This document shows, one piece after another, positions 8,599 through 17,111 of a stretch of 64,000 nucleotides of DNA. Source of the stretch: Variovorax paradoxus. Lineage in GTDB: Bacteria > Pseudomonadota > Gammaproteobacteria > Burkholderiales > Burkholderiaceae_C. The notes beneath the pieces were generated by a model. It was not told the DNA's origin and ran no database searches. It worked only from the letters and a program-made list of their open reading frames with translations. Each line of letters opens with the position of its first letter. Within the stretch, counting starts at the first letter, position 1. The stretch covers positions 3,410,001-3,474,000 of the forward strand of contig NZ_CP046622.1 in assembly GCF_009755665.1 (NCBI RefSeq), read 5' to 3'. The position numbers and the translations under genes were made by a program.

Positions 8599-11457
8599 TT
8601 ACTTGCGCAGCAGCGCCTTCAACGCGTTCTGCAAACGTCGCGCGCTGGCCGCATCGTGCGCTGCAGCCAGCACCTTGCCGGCGTCCTGGCCCCAGGTCTG
8701 TGCCGGCGGGGGATCGCCGCGCTTCGTCAGCAACTTGAGTTGCAGCGCGCGGCGTGCGTCGAGTTGCTCCGCAGGCGTCGGCACTTCGGCGGCCATTTCG
8801 AGGCGCAACAGTGCTTCGGCGGCTTCATCGGGTGCGGCCTTGGGTGCCGAACCGATGGCCTGAGACCAGCCGCTGCGCACCGCGGGCGTGACCGCGCGGC
8901 CCAGCTCCTGAACGCTGGGCAGCTTGGAGGCATCGCGTTGCTCCCATGCGCCGAGCACTTGCGTTAGCGCTTCGCCGTGGGCCTGGGCCGCCAGCTTGCG
9001 CAGCGCCATGTCCGCACGCTCGAGGGCTTCGCGTTGCGCGCGGAAAGCCGCGTCGCCAAGCCGCGGACCTCGGTCTTCGAAGCGCGGCGGGCGGTCGCCG
9101 AAGCGTCCGGCCGGTGCACCGCGATCGCCGCGGTCGCCACGGCCATCAGCGCGAGGTGCCCCGCGCTCGCCAGGACGACCAGGGCCGCCCGGGCCCGGAC
9201 GGGCGCCATCGCGCCGATCGCCGAACCGGCCGCCTGCACGGGCTGCCGGGGCTGCTTCGGCCTTCTTGTTACCAGGACGGTCGTCGCCGCGCACGGCAAC
9301 CACCGGCTTGGGGGCCGGCTTCGGCGGTGCGGGCGGTGCCTTGGCTTCTTCGGCCGCAGCGGGTTCGCTGCCTTCGTGTGCCGCGCTGTCGGCCCGCGCC
9401 GAAGAATCCGCGCCATCGGCCGGTGCCACCAGGTCTGTGTTGGCGGCGGGCGGCGGTTCGGCGCGCGTGCCTGGCAGGGCTTCCGCATCGCTCGAGCCCG
9501 GAGCCTGTTCGGCGCTCTCGCCGAATTCGGCCGCAGCCTGCCCGGGTGCGACCACCTCGGTGGCGCCGACCGAAGGTCCGTCGCTGGAGGGCGCGGGTGC
9601 TGGCGGGGGCGCCTCGCCGCGCAGCGCGGCTTCGAGCCGGGCGATGGCGGCGCGAATCTTCTGCACATCGCCGCCGGCATTGGCAGCGTCGAGCGCCTTG
9701 GAGGCCTCGAGCACATGGCGGTCGTGTTCGCTCATCGCGGTTGCGGACTTCTCGCGCTCCGCAGTCTTGCGATTGAAGGCTTCATCGATGGGTGCGCGGA
9801 ACGCGTCCCACAGCTTCTGTTCGTGGCGGCGGTCGAGCGGCACGCTCTGGGCCTCCGCCTGCCAGCGCTGCTGGAGGGCCTTGACGGCATCGATGCGCAG
9901 CATGGGCTGGGCGCCGAGCTCTGCGGCCTCGGCGATCATGGCCTGGCGCCGTTCGATGCTCGCCTTTTGCGCCGTCTCGAAAGGTGCGCGTGCAGCGCCG
10001 AATGCTTCGTTCCACTGCGGCTGCAGTTCGGCGAAGACCTTCTCACCCACGTGGCCGGCATCGCGCCAGCGGTCGGCAAACTGGTGCAGCGCGCGGTTGT
10101 GCGCCTTCAGGTCGGAGGGGGTGGCGTGCTCGGCCGCCCAGGCCTTGACCTCTTCGATCAGCGCCACGCGGTGGGCACGATGCTCGGCCGCATCAGCGCG
10201 AACCTTTTCGAGCCAGGCTTCGACCACCTTGTGGGCTTCGTTGCAGGCTTCGTCGAAGCGCTTCCAGAGCGCATGATTGGGCACGCCGCCCTGGTCGGCC
10301 TGCTTCCATTGGTCGCGCAGCGAGCGCAGCGTTTCCTGCATCTTGCGGCCACCGAGGGCTTGGCCTTCGGGGCGCTTGAGCAGGCCTTCGGCCTTGGCGA
10401 CGAGATCTTCGCGCACCTTGTCGGCGCTCCAGCGCTGCCAGCCTTCGAGTTCGCCGGCCGCCACCAGCGCCGCATGCACGCGCGCTTCGAGCGGGGCATC
10501 GACGAGCTTGCCGTGTTCCTTCAGCACCGCGCGCAGTGCCGCGGCCGCGCCAGCGCTGGCCTTGCCGTGGCCTTCGGCGGTTTCCTGCTCGAGCTTGGTC
10601 AGGGCCGCTTGCACGGCATCTTGAGCCGCTGCGCGCACGGCCGGGTCTACCTTGGGTGCGGCCGGCTTGGCGGGCGCGGCCTTGGGCGCCACCACTTCGC
10701 CGCGCGCGGCGCGCAGTTCGTCGGCCCACACGGGCACCGGCGGGAGCGGTGCCGCCGGGTCTGCAGCCGCGGCCTGCGCCTGGGCGAGCGCCGCGTGGAA
10801 CGCGTCGGACACGACCAGCAATTGCGCCTTGGACGATTCGAGCTGCGGGGCAAACCTGGCGTCCAGGCTGCTCCAGTTGCCATCGGCCGTGATGTCGGCG
10901 GCCTGCTGCTGCCAGTGGGTCACGTCGGCGCGCAGCGATTCCTCGGCGGCCTGGGCGTCCTGCCAGCCCTTGGTCGAGAGCACTTCAAAGCGCTGCGCGA
11001 GCAGCACGGCGGCTTCGCGGTGCACCTGGGCACGGTGCTGCAGGTCTTCGATGCCCTTCACGCGCTCGGCGAGTTGCACCTTGAAACCCGCCAGCGGCTC
11101 GCGCGAGAGCGGCGCGCCGGCCTTGGCGGCGTCGCGTTGCCAGGCGAGCGCATCGGCAATGTTGAGTTTGGATTGGCCCAGCAACGCCTCGGCCTTTTGC
11201 GCCCATTCGGCGGCAATGGCTTCCTGGCCCTTGGCACGCTTGAGTTCGTCGAGCTTTTCGCGCAAGAGGCGCGCCGCGCCCTTGTCGCGGCCGCTCAGCT
11301 CCTTGAAGACTTCCTGCATCTGCTCGGGCGCGGGGTTGCCCGCGAGCCAGTCGCGGATGCGCGCGGCGCGCTCGCCCGAGGTTGGCGCGGTGAAGGCGCC
11401 GCCGGTGAGCGTGTCGAGGGCCTGGAGGTCGTGTGGCTTGGAAGAAGTAGAGGTCAC
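8599..11457 (-). CDS. DUF349 domain protein with long coiled coil and RGG-rich linker
   Basis: The product is about 952 residues. The first two thirds are helical, Ala/Glu/Lys/Gln-rich repeats with conserved W-containing units such as LRDQWKQADQGG and ALQQRWQAEAQ, characteristic of tandem DUF349 domains. Next come an acidic, Pro/Ala-rich spacer and a basic RGG/RGD-type stretch (encoded at about 9055-9240), and then a further helical C-terminal domain. The function of DUF349 is not established. The RGG-like tract suggests nucleic-acid or protein binding, but that is inference. I choose GTG 11457 because the upstream sequence holds a terminator-like hairpin and reads unlike the family. Other starts up to 11574 are possible. 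Confidence 0.75.
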   Translation of the reverse strand: MTSTSSKPHDLQALDTLTGGAFTAPTSGERAARIRDWLAGNPAPEQMQEVFKELSGRDKGAARLLREKLDELKRAKGQEAIAAEWAQKAEALLGQSKLNIADALAWQRDAAKAGAPLSREPLAGFKVQLAERVKGIEDLQHRAQVHREAAVLLAQRFEVLSTKGWQDAQAAEESLRADVTHWQQQAADITADGNWSSLDARFAPQLESSKAQLLVVSDAFHAALAQAQAAAADPAAPLPPVPVWADELRAARGEVVAPKAAPAKPAAPKVDPAVRAAAQDAVQAALTKLEQETAEGHGKASAGAAAALRAVLKEHGKLVDAPLEARVHAALVAAGELEGWQRWSADKVREDLVAKAEGLLKRPEGQALGGRKMQETLRSLRDQWKQADQGGVPNHALWKRFDEACNEAHKVVEAWLEKVRADAAEHRAHRVALIEEVKAWAAEHATPSDLKAHNRALHQFADRWRDAGHVGEKVFAELQPQWNEAFGAARAPFETAQKASIERRQAMIAEAAELGAQPMLRIDAVKALQQRWQAEAQSVPLDRRHEQKLWDAFRAPIDEAFNRKTAEREKSATAMSEHDRHVLEASKALDAANAGGDVQKIRAAIARLEAALRGEAPPPAPAPSSDGPSVGATEVVAPGQAAAEFGESAEQAPGSSDAEALPGTRAEPPPAANTDLVAPADGADSSARADSAAHEGSEPAAAEEAKAPPAPPKPAPKPVVAVRGDDRPGNKKAEAAPAARAGGRFGDRRDGARPGPGGPGRPGERGAPRADGRGDRGDRGAPAGRFGDRPPRFEDRGPRLGDAAFRAQREALERADMALRKLAAQAHGEALTQVLGAWEQRDASKLPSVQELGRAVTPAVRSGWSQAIGSAPKAAPDEAAEALLRLEMAAEVPTPAEQLDARRALQLKLLTKRGDPPPAQTWGQDAGKVLAAAHDAASARRLQNALKALLRK

Positions 11458-11493
11458 TTGCGCGAGATCGTTGTCTGAAGAGAGAAAGCGAAG

Positions 11494-11513
11494 GCGCCGG
11501 CAAAGGCCGGCGC
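11494..11513 (-). promoter_or_regulatory. Leader hairpin before the DUF349 gene
   Basis: GCGCCGGC and GCCGGCGC form a perfect 8-bp stem with a 4-base loop. On the minus strand a pyrimidine-rich stretch (CTTCGCTTTCTCTC) follows it. Lying between the proposed promoter and the GTG start, it could act as an attenuator or RNA-stability element. Confidence 0.4.
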
Positions 11514-11607
11514 ACATCGACATTTTCACCCAGTTGTGGCGGGCGGTTGAATTCCATGCCGGGACAGCAGCCAAATAGCTGCCCGAAGGCCCGGGCGGCG
11601 GCCTACA

Positions 11608-11635
11608 TATATAGCGAGCCGGCGCAAAAAACCAA
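11608..11635 (-). promoter_or_regulatory. Candidate sigma-70 promoter for the DUF349 gene
   Basis: Read on the minus strand there is TTGGTT (11635-11630), a 16-bp spacer and TATATA (11613-11608) in an otherwise GC-rich gap. Transcription would begin near 11600, giving a leader of about 145 bases before GTG 11457. The match to consensus is moderate. Confidence 0.4.
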
Positions 11636-11647
11636 GTGCTCTTCTGC

Positions 11648-14600
11648 CTACTTCATGGCCAGGTTGAGTTCGGCGCCCGGTTTCCAGTCGGCACCGCTCG
11701 CCTTGGTTTTCACGGCGCCAAGGAACAGGCGTTCGCTCGGGAGCTTTTGCGCCAGGAGGTAGTCGCGCACCACGGCGCCGCGCTCCACGGCCAGTTGCCG
11801 CATCGACTCTTCGTCGACCGGAATGCTGGTGATCAGCAGGTTTTCCATTTCCTTCACCGGCAGATCCCTGGCCAGCCCGACCATGTTGCGCGGCTTGGTG
11901 ATGTCGGCGCGCTTGTACACGGCGGTCAGGAGTTCGGGGTATTCAGCATCGGTAACCGGCGGCACGTCGGTGCCCGCCTGGCCGCTGCGCACGGCCGCAC
12001 GCCGCTTCTCGGCCTGGGCCAACTGGCGCAGGCGCTGGCCTTGGTAGGCATCGCGCTCCTGCTCGAGGCTGGAAGTGCCGACCACCGTCATCTGGAGGGT
12101 CGGACGCTCCGCCAAAGCCTTGGCGACCTTGTCCAGGCTTTCCTTGGCGCTCGCGCTGAGCACCGAGCTGCCAGGTTCGAAGGTGATGGTGCTCGATTCG
12201 CCGCTGCCCCCGCCGAGACCACCGGTCAGCAGGCTGAACGGCGATGTCGCCGCCTTGACGATGAGGTTGACGATTGCCTTGAAGATCAGCGGGCCGATGC
12301 TGAACTGCGGATCGTTGAGCGAACCGCGCAGCGGCAGGTCGACATCGATCACGCCGTTGCGGTCGGCCAGCAACGCCACCGCGAGCCTTACCGGCAGGCT
12401 GTTGGGCGCGCCCTGCACTTCGTCGCCGAACTGCAGCTGGTTGAGCACCAGCTTGTTGGTGGCCGTGAGCTGGCCGTCGGCCGCAATCTTGTAGTTGACG
12501 TCCATGCTCATCTTGCCCCGCTCGATGCCGTGGCCCGAATAGCGCACCGAATACGGCGAGAGCGGCGCCAGATCGAGATCGCGCATCTTGGCCGTGATGT
12601 CGAGCTCCAGCGGCTTGGCCAGCGGATTGAGCTTGCCGGTGATTTCCAGTGCCGCCGTCTGCTGCGCCTTGCCGCGCAGTTCCAGGTCGGCCAGCGCCGG
12701 GCGGCCGCTCTCGCCTCTCGGCGGGTTCGACGAGAAGGAACTGAGCTTGCCGGTCAGCTCGCTCAGGTCGGCCGAGTAGTTGGGCTTGACGAACAGGTCG
12801 GTGAAGTCGATCCGACCGTTGACCAGGCTCATCGGGCCGAAATTGATGACCGGCTTGGGCCCGGTGTCGGCTTCGGCCTGCGCCTTTGCAACCGGCGCCG
12901 AGGCCGGCCTGGCGGGCTCGGAGCTGCCGCCGACCATGGCCTCGGCCGACGCCGGGGCGCCGCCGGACTGCGGCAAGGGCGCCGTGGTGGTGCTGGTTCC
13001 GCCCAGGCTCCTGCGCGTCTTTGCCTCGGCACTCGTCGCCGCGGTGGCATTGCCTTCCGCCTCGCCCTTCTTCGTCAGGTTCAGCAGGTTCAGCCGGCCG
13101 GTGGGATCGACGATCACGCGGGCAAAAAAGTCGGTCAGGGTGGTTTCGCGAACATCCACCGCTGGCGGCGCGTTGGGCGCCATGCTCACCTGCAGGCCAC
13201 GCAGGCTCAGCGTCTTCCAGCTCAGCAGCTGGTTGGTGTTGCGGTCGAAACCGGGCGACTGGGTGAGCGAGATGCTGTTGGCGCGGAAGTCGTCAAGTGC
13301 GGTGTCACCGGCAAGCTTCAGGGTCATGCCGGCTGGTGCGCTTGCATAGCGCACGGTGCCGCGATAGCTCGCGAAAGCGCGGCGGATATCCACGTTGAGT
13401 GCATCCGCGTAGTAGGCCTTGAAGGCATGGGCGGGAAAAGACGCCACCTCGAGCCGGCCTTCGGCCGAAAGCGGCTTGAGCACCACGTGGCCCTTGTAGT
13501 CGAAGCGGCCCGGTTCGGCCCGCCGCGAGCCGATACGCCCTGAAATCTGCAGCGGCGACACCGTGCTGGTCTCGGGCGCGACCTTCTGCGCGTTCAGATT
13601 GAGCGCTGTAATCTCGACCGCCACGGGCGTTGCGCTGGCCTTGTCCGCATACGAAAGCGTGCCGTTTCCGACCGCCAGCGTGCCGATGGTCAATGCCCAC
13701 GGCTTGGTGTTGGCGGCGGACGATGCCGCCGCGGTCCCGGAGCCCGCGGGCTTGGGCGCGGCCACCTTGGCCGCTGCAGCCCCGCCAGCCGCCGGCGTCT
13801 TGAGCCAGCGCTCGAACATCCAGCGCTTTTCGCTGTCGCGCTCTATATGGACCTTCGGGTTCGTGGCGGTGAAAGAAGCCACGTTCAGCGTGTGCTTCGC
13901 CATGTCGACCTCGGCATCGACCAGTTCGAAGCGGCCGACGCTCGCCAAGGCAGTCTTCGCCTGGGTGAGCGCCAGGCCGTCGGCGGCCAGGCGCCGGGCC
14001 TTGAACTTGAGATCGGGCTGAGCCCAGGCGATGTCGATCTGCCCGCTGAGCTTGCCGTCGAGCGTGGGCTCCAGGCTTTGCGCCAGATAAGGAGCCGCCA
14101 GGGACAGCGGCAGCGCCTCGACTTCGGTCTGCACATCGGCCATCTTGTCGGTGGCACTGCCCTGGAACTTGAGGGTTGCGCCGGCGACTGCGGTGCTGCC
14201 GTTGAACTGGGCCGGCTTTTCCATGGGCCAGGTGACGCCGGTCACATCGAGGCCGAGCGCGCTCAGGTCGATGGCCGCGGCGGGCTTGACGGTTTCGTCG
14301 CGCCAGCCGATGCGCCCGCCGCTGAGCGCGATCTTGTCGACCTGGACCTTGAGCTTCGGTTTTTCAGGTGCCTTGCCGGCCGGAGCGCTTGCCGCTGCAG
14401 TGGGAGGAGCCGCTACTTTCTCGGCAGCCCCCGTGGCCGGGTCGGTGGCGAGCAGGTTGAGCTGGCCCTTTGCATCGCGGGCGACCGCAAGCTGCGGACC
14501 GGAGAGCGCAACTTCGCTCAGATGAAATACCGACTCCAGCGGCCGCACGTCGGCCAGCGCCAGCTTGAGCGACTCGAAGCCCAGCAAGTCGCGGCCCCGC

Positions 14601-15457
14601 GCATCGCCCAGCTTCGCGCCGCGGGCTTCGACTGTGCCGGTGATCTTCAGGCCGGGCGCGGCGGCCTGGGCAAAGTCGATCTTCAGGTCGGCGTCCAGGC
14701 TGCCGGCCTGCAGCTTCACCGGCAAGCCCCCGGGTATGTAGCCCAGGTAGGGCACCAGGTCGAGCCCCTTGAACTGCACATGGGCGTCGGTCTTGCGGGT
14801 TTCGGCAAACGGCGTTGTGAGCGCGGCCGAATCGAACTTGCTGCCGTTGAGGGTGAAGGCAAGCTTGGGCTCGGTGTTGATGTCGCGCTTGGAAGCCAGG
14901 TTGCTCAGGAACGGTACGTTGAGCACGAAGTCGCGCAGCTCGTGCTTGCGCTTGACGGTCTGGTCGTCGAAATCGACCGCGCCGTTCTTGATGGATATGT
15001 TGTAGATCGCGAAGCGCGCTGGCTCGGCCTTGGGGTCGGGCGGCGGGCCGGCCGCGAGCTTGGCCACGATGTCGTCAATGTCGTACTTGCCGTCGGCAAG
15101 GTGCGTGAGGAGGATGGCGGGCGACTCGACCGACACCGCATCGATCACCGGCGCCAGGCGCAAGAGCGACTGCAGCTCGGCGTCGGCATAGATGCGCTTG
15201 ACGGCCACCTGGGGCCGGCTGCCATCGGCCGTGGCAATGCTCAGATCGTTCAGCGCGAGCTCGAGGCTCCAGGGCTTGAAGTCGATCTTGCCCACGGTGA
15301 CCTGCCGGCCGAGCTTCTCGCTTGCGATCTTCTGGATCTGGCTCTTGGCGATCGGCGGCACCGCCAGCCAGGCAAGGACCCACAGCGCCAGAAGAACGAG
15401 CAAGGCGACGATCCCACGCCGCATCCATTTGTTTTGTTTGAGCGAAGCTACATCCAT
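11648..15457 (-). CDS. DUF748 family AsmA-like envelope protein
   Basis: This is a very large (about 1,269 residues) membrane-anchored protein. One N-terminal transmembrane helix (about residues 14-34, IVALLVLLALWVLAWLAV) precedes a long periplasmic region of repeated beta-rich AsmA/DUF748 units (for example GRIDFTDLFVKPNYSADLSE). The C-terminal portion has an OmpA-like pattern (TFEPGSSVLSASAKESLDKVAKAL, with later LLAQKLPSERLF), suggesting contact with peptidoglycan or outer-membrane partners. AsmA-like proteins are bridge-like lipid-transfer factors between the membranes, but the role of DUF748 members is not settled. The start is probably ATG 15457, with an alternative at 15475. Low-complexity Ala/Pro linkers separate the domains. 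Confidence 0.85.
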   Translation of the reverse strand: MDVASLKQNKWMRRGIVALLVLLALWVLAWLAVPPIAKSQIQKIASEKLGRQVTVGKIDFKPWSLELALNDLSIATADGSRPQVAVKRIYADAELQSLLRLAPVIDAVSVESPAILLTHLADGKYDIDDIVAKLAAGPPPDPKAEPARFAIYNISIKNGAVDFDDQTVKRKHELRDFVLNVPFLSNLASKRDINTEPKLAFTLNGSKFDSAALTTPFAETRKTDAHVQFKGLDLVPYLGYIPGGLPVKLQAGSLDADLKIDFAQAAAPGLKITGTVEARGAKLGDARGRDLLGFESLKLALADVRPLESVFHLSEVALSGPQLAVARDAKGQLNLLATDPATGAAEKVAAPPTAAASAPAGKAPEKPKLKVQVDKIALSGGRIGWRDETVKPAAAIDLSALGLDVTGVTWPMEKPAQFNGSTAVAGATLKFQGSATDKMADVQTEVEALPLSLAAPYLAQSLEPTLDGKLSGQIDIAWAQPDLKFKARRLAADGLALTQAKTALASVGRFELVDAEVDMAKHTLNVASFTATNPKVHIERDSEKRWMFERWLKTPAAGGAAAAKVAAPKPAGSGTAAASSAANTKPWALTIGTLAVGNGTLSYADKASATPVAVEITALNLNAQKVAPETSTVSPLQISGRIGSRRAEPGRFDYKGHVVLKPLSAEGRLEVASFPAHAFKAYYADALNVDIRRAFASYRGTVRYASAPAGMTLKLAGDTALDDFRANSISLTQSPGFDRNTNQLLSWKTLSLRGLQVSMAPNAPPAVDVRETTLTDFFARVIVDPTGRLNLLNLTKKGEAEGNATAATSAEAKTRRSLGGTSTTTAPLPQSGGAPASAEAMVGGSSEPARPASAPVAKAQAEADTGPKPVINFGPMSLVNGRIDFTDLFVKPNYSADLSELTGKLSSFSSNPPRGESGRPALADLELRGKAQQTAALEITGKLNPLAKPLELDITAKMRDLDLAPLSPYSVRYSGHGIERGKMSMDVNYKIAADGQLTATNKLVLNQLQFGDEVQGAPNSLPVRLAVALLADRNGVIDVDLPLRGSLNDPQFSIGPLIFKAIVNLIVKAATSPFSLLTGGLGGGSGESSTITFEPGSSVLSASAKESLDKVAKALAERPTLQMTVVGTSSLEQERDAYQGQRLRQLAQAEKRRAAVRSGQAGTDVPPVTDAEYPELLTAVYKRADITKPRNMVGLARDLPVKEMENLLITSIPVDEESMRQLAVERGAVVRDYLLAQKLPSERLFLGAVKTKASGADWKPGAELNLAMK

Positions 15458-15682
15458 CGCGGGAGTGTGCCGCAAAGAGAAGCAAAGCTAGAAACAAGAA
15501 AGCCCGGCAATTCGACGAATGTCTCATTACCGGGCTTGATGGCGGGCATAAGACCCATGCCATCGTTTCGCGCGACCGGAAGTCAATGGTTCCTGCCGTG
15601 CTGGCAGCAAGAGATTGCCGCCATGGATCCTCCATCGTTCGAGCCCTTGACTTGCACCTCGGGCTGCCGGATTTCGGAAAAC

Positions 15683-15700
15683 CGCCTGAGAACTCAGGCG
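15683..15700 (-). repeat. Perfect inverted repeat, possible terminator
   Basis: CGCCTGAG-AA-CTCAGGCG is a perfect 8-bp palindrome. On the minus strand it is followed by GTTTTCC. No gene obviously needs a terminator here, so an operator is equally possible. Confidence 0.35.
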
Positions 15701-15825
15701 TATTCAGATTAGGCGCCCCACGCTTGCATTGCAATCCCCGCCTCCAAGGGATTTCCCTTGCCTTTCGAATCAAGAAGTTGGATTTGTTTAAATATGTAAT
15801 CATATAATGGTATGAATCCTTATTC

Positions 15826-15853
15826 TTGACCGAGTATTTAGCCACGCTAGAAT
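15826..15853 (+). promoter_or_regulatory. Candidate sigma-70 promoter upstream of the lytic transglycosylase
   Basis: TTGACC (15826-15831), a 16-bp spacer and TAGAAT (15848-15853) match the -35/-10 consensus at 5 of 6 positions each, within an unusually AT-rich tract. It would give a leader of about 190 bases to the gene at 16051. Confidence 0.55.
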
Positions 15854-16050
15854 CCGCCTGCCCCTGGCCTGCCCCAGACCCAGCAGGGGCCCCTGAACCC
15901 GCTGCCGAATTCCCACGGCTTGATCAGGTCGCCGCGCCCTCACCCCTACACCTCCATGCGCGGAGCCTGATTCGTACCAATCAAGCGCCGCTGCCTTCAT
16001 CCATCGCCCTCCGGGCGCTGCGATCAGGTGCCGCATAGAAAGGAAGAGCG

Positions 16051-16902
16051 ATGAACAAGGCGTTTGATGCCACAGCCCGCGGGCTAAGGACCTTTGCGTC
16101 CGATGTGGCAGACGGCTTTTTTGAAATCACCCACAACGGGTTTGCACTGGTCGGCCTGGCTATTGTGTTTGCGGCTCTCGCGCTGGTGGCGCGGCCCGAT
16201 CTGCGCCAGACCGGCGAAGAGCAGCTCATGGGCTGGCTCCAGTCGCGCAAGCCTGCGCCCGAGGCCACCGACCTGGAGCCGACAGCCATTGTGCGCACCA
16301 CGGCCGCGAGCCCCGGCGATCTGCCCAAGCAGCAAGCCGCGGTGGCCTACTGGCTCAGCAAGAAATACCGCGTGGCGGCCGAGCCGCTGAGCGTGCTCGT
16401 CGCAGAGGCATACCAACTGGGCAAGCGCACCAAGCTCGACCCGACGCTGATCCTGGCCATCATGGCGGTCGAATCGAGCTTCAACCCGTTCGCGCAGAGC
16501 CACGTGGGCGCGCAGGGCCTGATGCAGGTCATGACCCGCGTTCACGGCGACAAGTACGAAAGCGCCGGCGGCACACTCACCGCTTTCGACCCTGTGACCA
16601 ACATGCGCGTCGGCGTGAAGGTGCTGCAGGAATGCATCGCCCGCGCCGGCTCGCTCGAAGGCGGCCTGCGCTACTACGTGGGCGCAGCCAATCTCGATGA
16701 TGACGGCGGCTATGCCAACAAGGTGCTGGCCGAGCACGAGCGGCTACTGCAGGTGGCCAACGGCCGCAACCCTCCGACCACGACGGCGCCCATCGTTCGC
16801 GCACAGCCAATCCCCATCGCGGTACCGCCGAAGCCGCAGCAAGCTGCCGAGCCGGCAGTGGCCGATCCTCAAAAAGTCGCACTGCTTTCCGAGGTTTCCT
16901 GA
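16051..16902 (+). CDS. Membrane-anchored lytic transglycosylase (SLT domain)
   Basis: This 283-residue protein has an uncleaved N-terminal membrane helix (about residues 30-48, GFALVGLAIVFAALALVA), then a goose-lysozyme-like SLT domain. The catalytic Glu lies in ILAIMAVESSFNPFAQS, followed by the family motifs GAQGLMQVM and a Tyr-containing GLRYYVGAANL. Such enzymes cleave peptidoglycan with formation of 1,6-anhydromuramic acid in the periplasm. The C-terminal 50 residues are Pro/Ala-rich. GAAAGGAAGAG precedes the ATG. The gene stands alone between the DUF748 gene and the glyA riboswitch. Confidence 0.88.
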   Translation: MNKAFDATARGLRTFASDVADGFFEITHNGFALVGLAIVFAALALVARPDLRQTGEEQLMGWLQSRKPAPEATDLEPTAIVRTTAASPGDLPKQQAAVAYWLSKKYRVAAEPLSVLVAEAYQLGKRTKLDPTLILAIMAVESSFNPFAQSHVGAQGLMQVMTRVHGDKYESAGGTLTAFDPVTNMRVGVKVLQECIARAGSLEGGLRYYVGAANLDDDGGYANKVLAEHERLLQVANGRNPPTTTAPIVRAQPIPIAVPPKPQQAAEPAVADPQKVALLSEVS

Positions 16903-16909
16903 GTCCCTG

Positions 16910-16931
16910 CCCCATGGGCAAAACCATGGGG
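16910..16931 (+). terminator. Hairpin after the lytic transglycosylase gene
   Basis: CCCCATGG and CCATGGGG form a perfect 8-bp stem with loop GCAAAA, 8 bp after the stop codon. There is no U-tract, so termination efficiency is uncertain. It separates the gene from the ZTP riboswitch. Confidence 0.45.
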
Positions 16932-16944
16932 TGAGCTACACTCC

Positions 16945-17067
16945 GTTCCGTACGCGACTGGCGATAGGCGCAGCACCTCCAAAGGTGCCACGCGCTGACG
17001 TGGAATACCACTGGGAAGCGTGCCGCCTGGCATCCATTCAGGCGTTCAGCCGTTCGCCTGGGCAGCC
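16945..17067 (+). ncRNA. ZTP (pfl motif) riboswitch upstream of glyA
   Basis: The leader carries the conserved blocks of the ZTP/ZMP-sensing pfl RNA in order: CGCGACTGGCGA (16953-16964), then GTGGAATACCACTGGGAAGCG (17000-17020), and the 3' CCGTTCGCCTGGGCAG hairpin (17050-17065). GGCG at 16960-16963 can pair with CGCC at 17055-17058, the expected pseudoknot. The class senses the purine intermediate ZTP, which builds up when 10-formyl-THF is short, and turns on one-carbon genes such as glyA. A possible expression-platform stem, CCTTGTT with AACAAGG (17067-17089), lies next to the aptamer, before AAAGGA at 17101. Confidence 0.88.
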
Positions 17068-17111
17068 CTTGTTTGGTTGAAGAACAAGGACCTCGTCTTC
17101 AAAGGACTGCC

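Larger units (their letters stand above)
15458..16050. other. 593-bp intergenic region with an AT-rich promoter zone
   Basis: No convincing gene lies here, and the short open frames have no ribosome site or coding signature. The left part holds two inverted repeats (15500-15537 with a 22-base loop; 15683-15700). Around 15770-15855 the base composition drops to strongly AT-rich, unlike anything nearby, and contains the promoter listed separately. The 200 bases between that promoter and the transglycosylase start could be a long 5' leader. Confidence 0.6.

Noticed and set aside
8977..11478. An 833-codon plus-strand frame opposite the DUF349 gene
   Set aside because: Same antisense effect. The DUF349 strand has the recognisable domains and terminator placement.
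15586..15807. Short open frames in the 15458-16050 gap
   Set aside because: No ribosome sites and unbalanced composition; the region fits regulatory DNA better.
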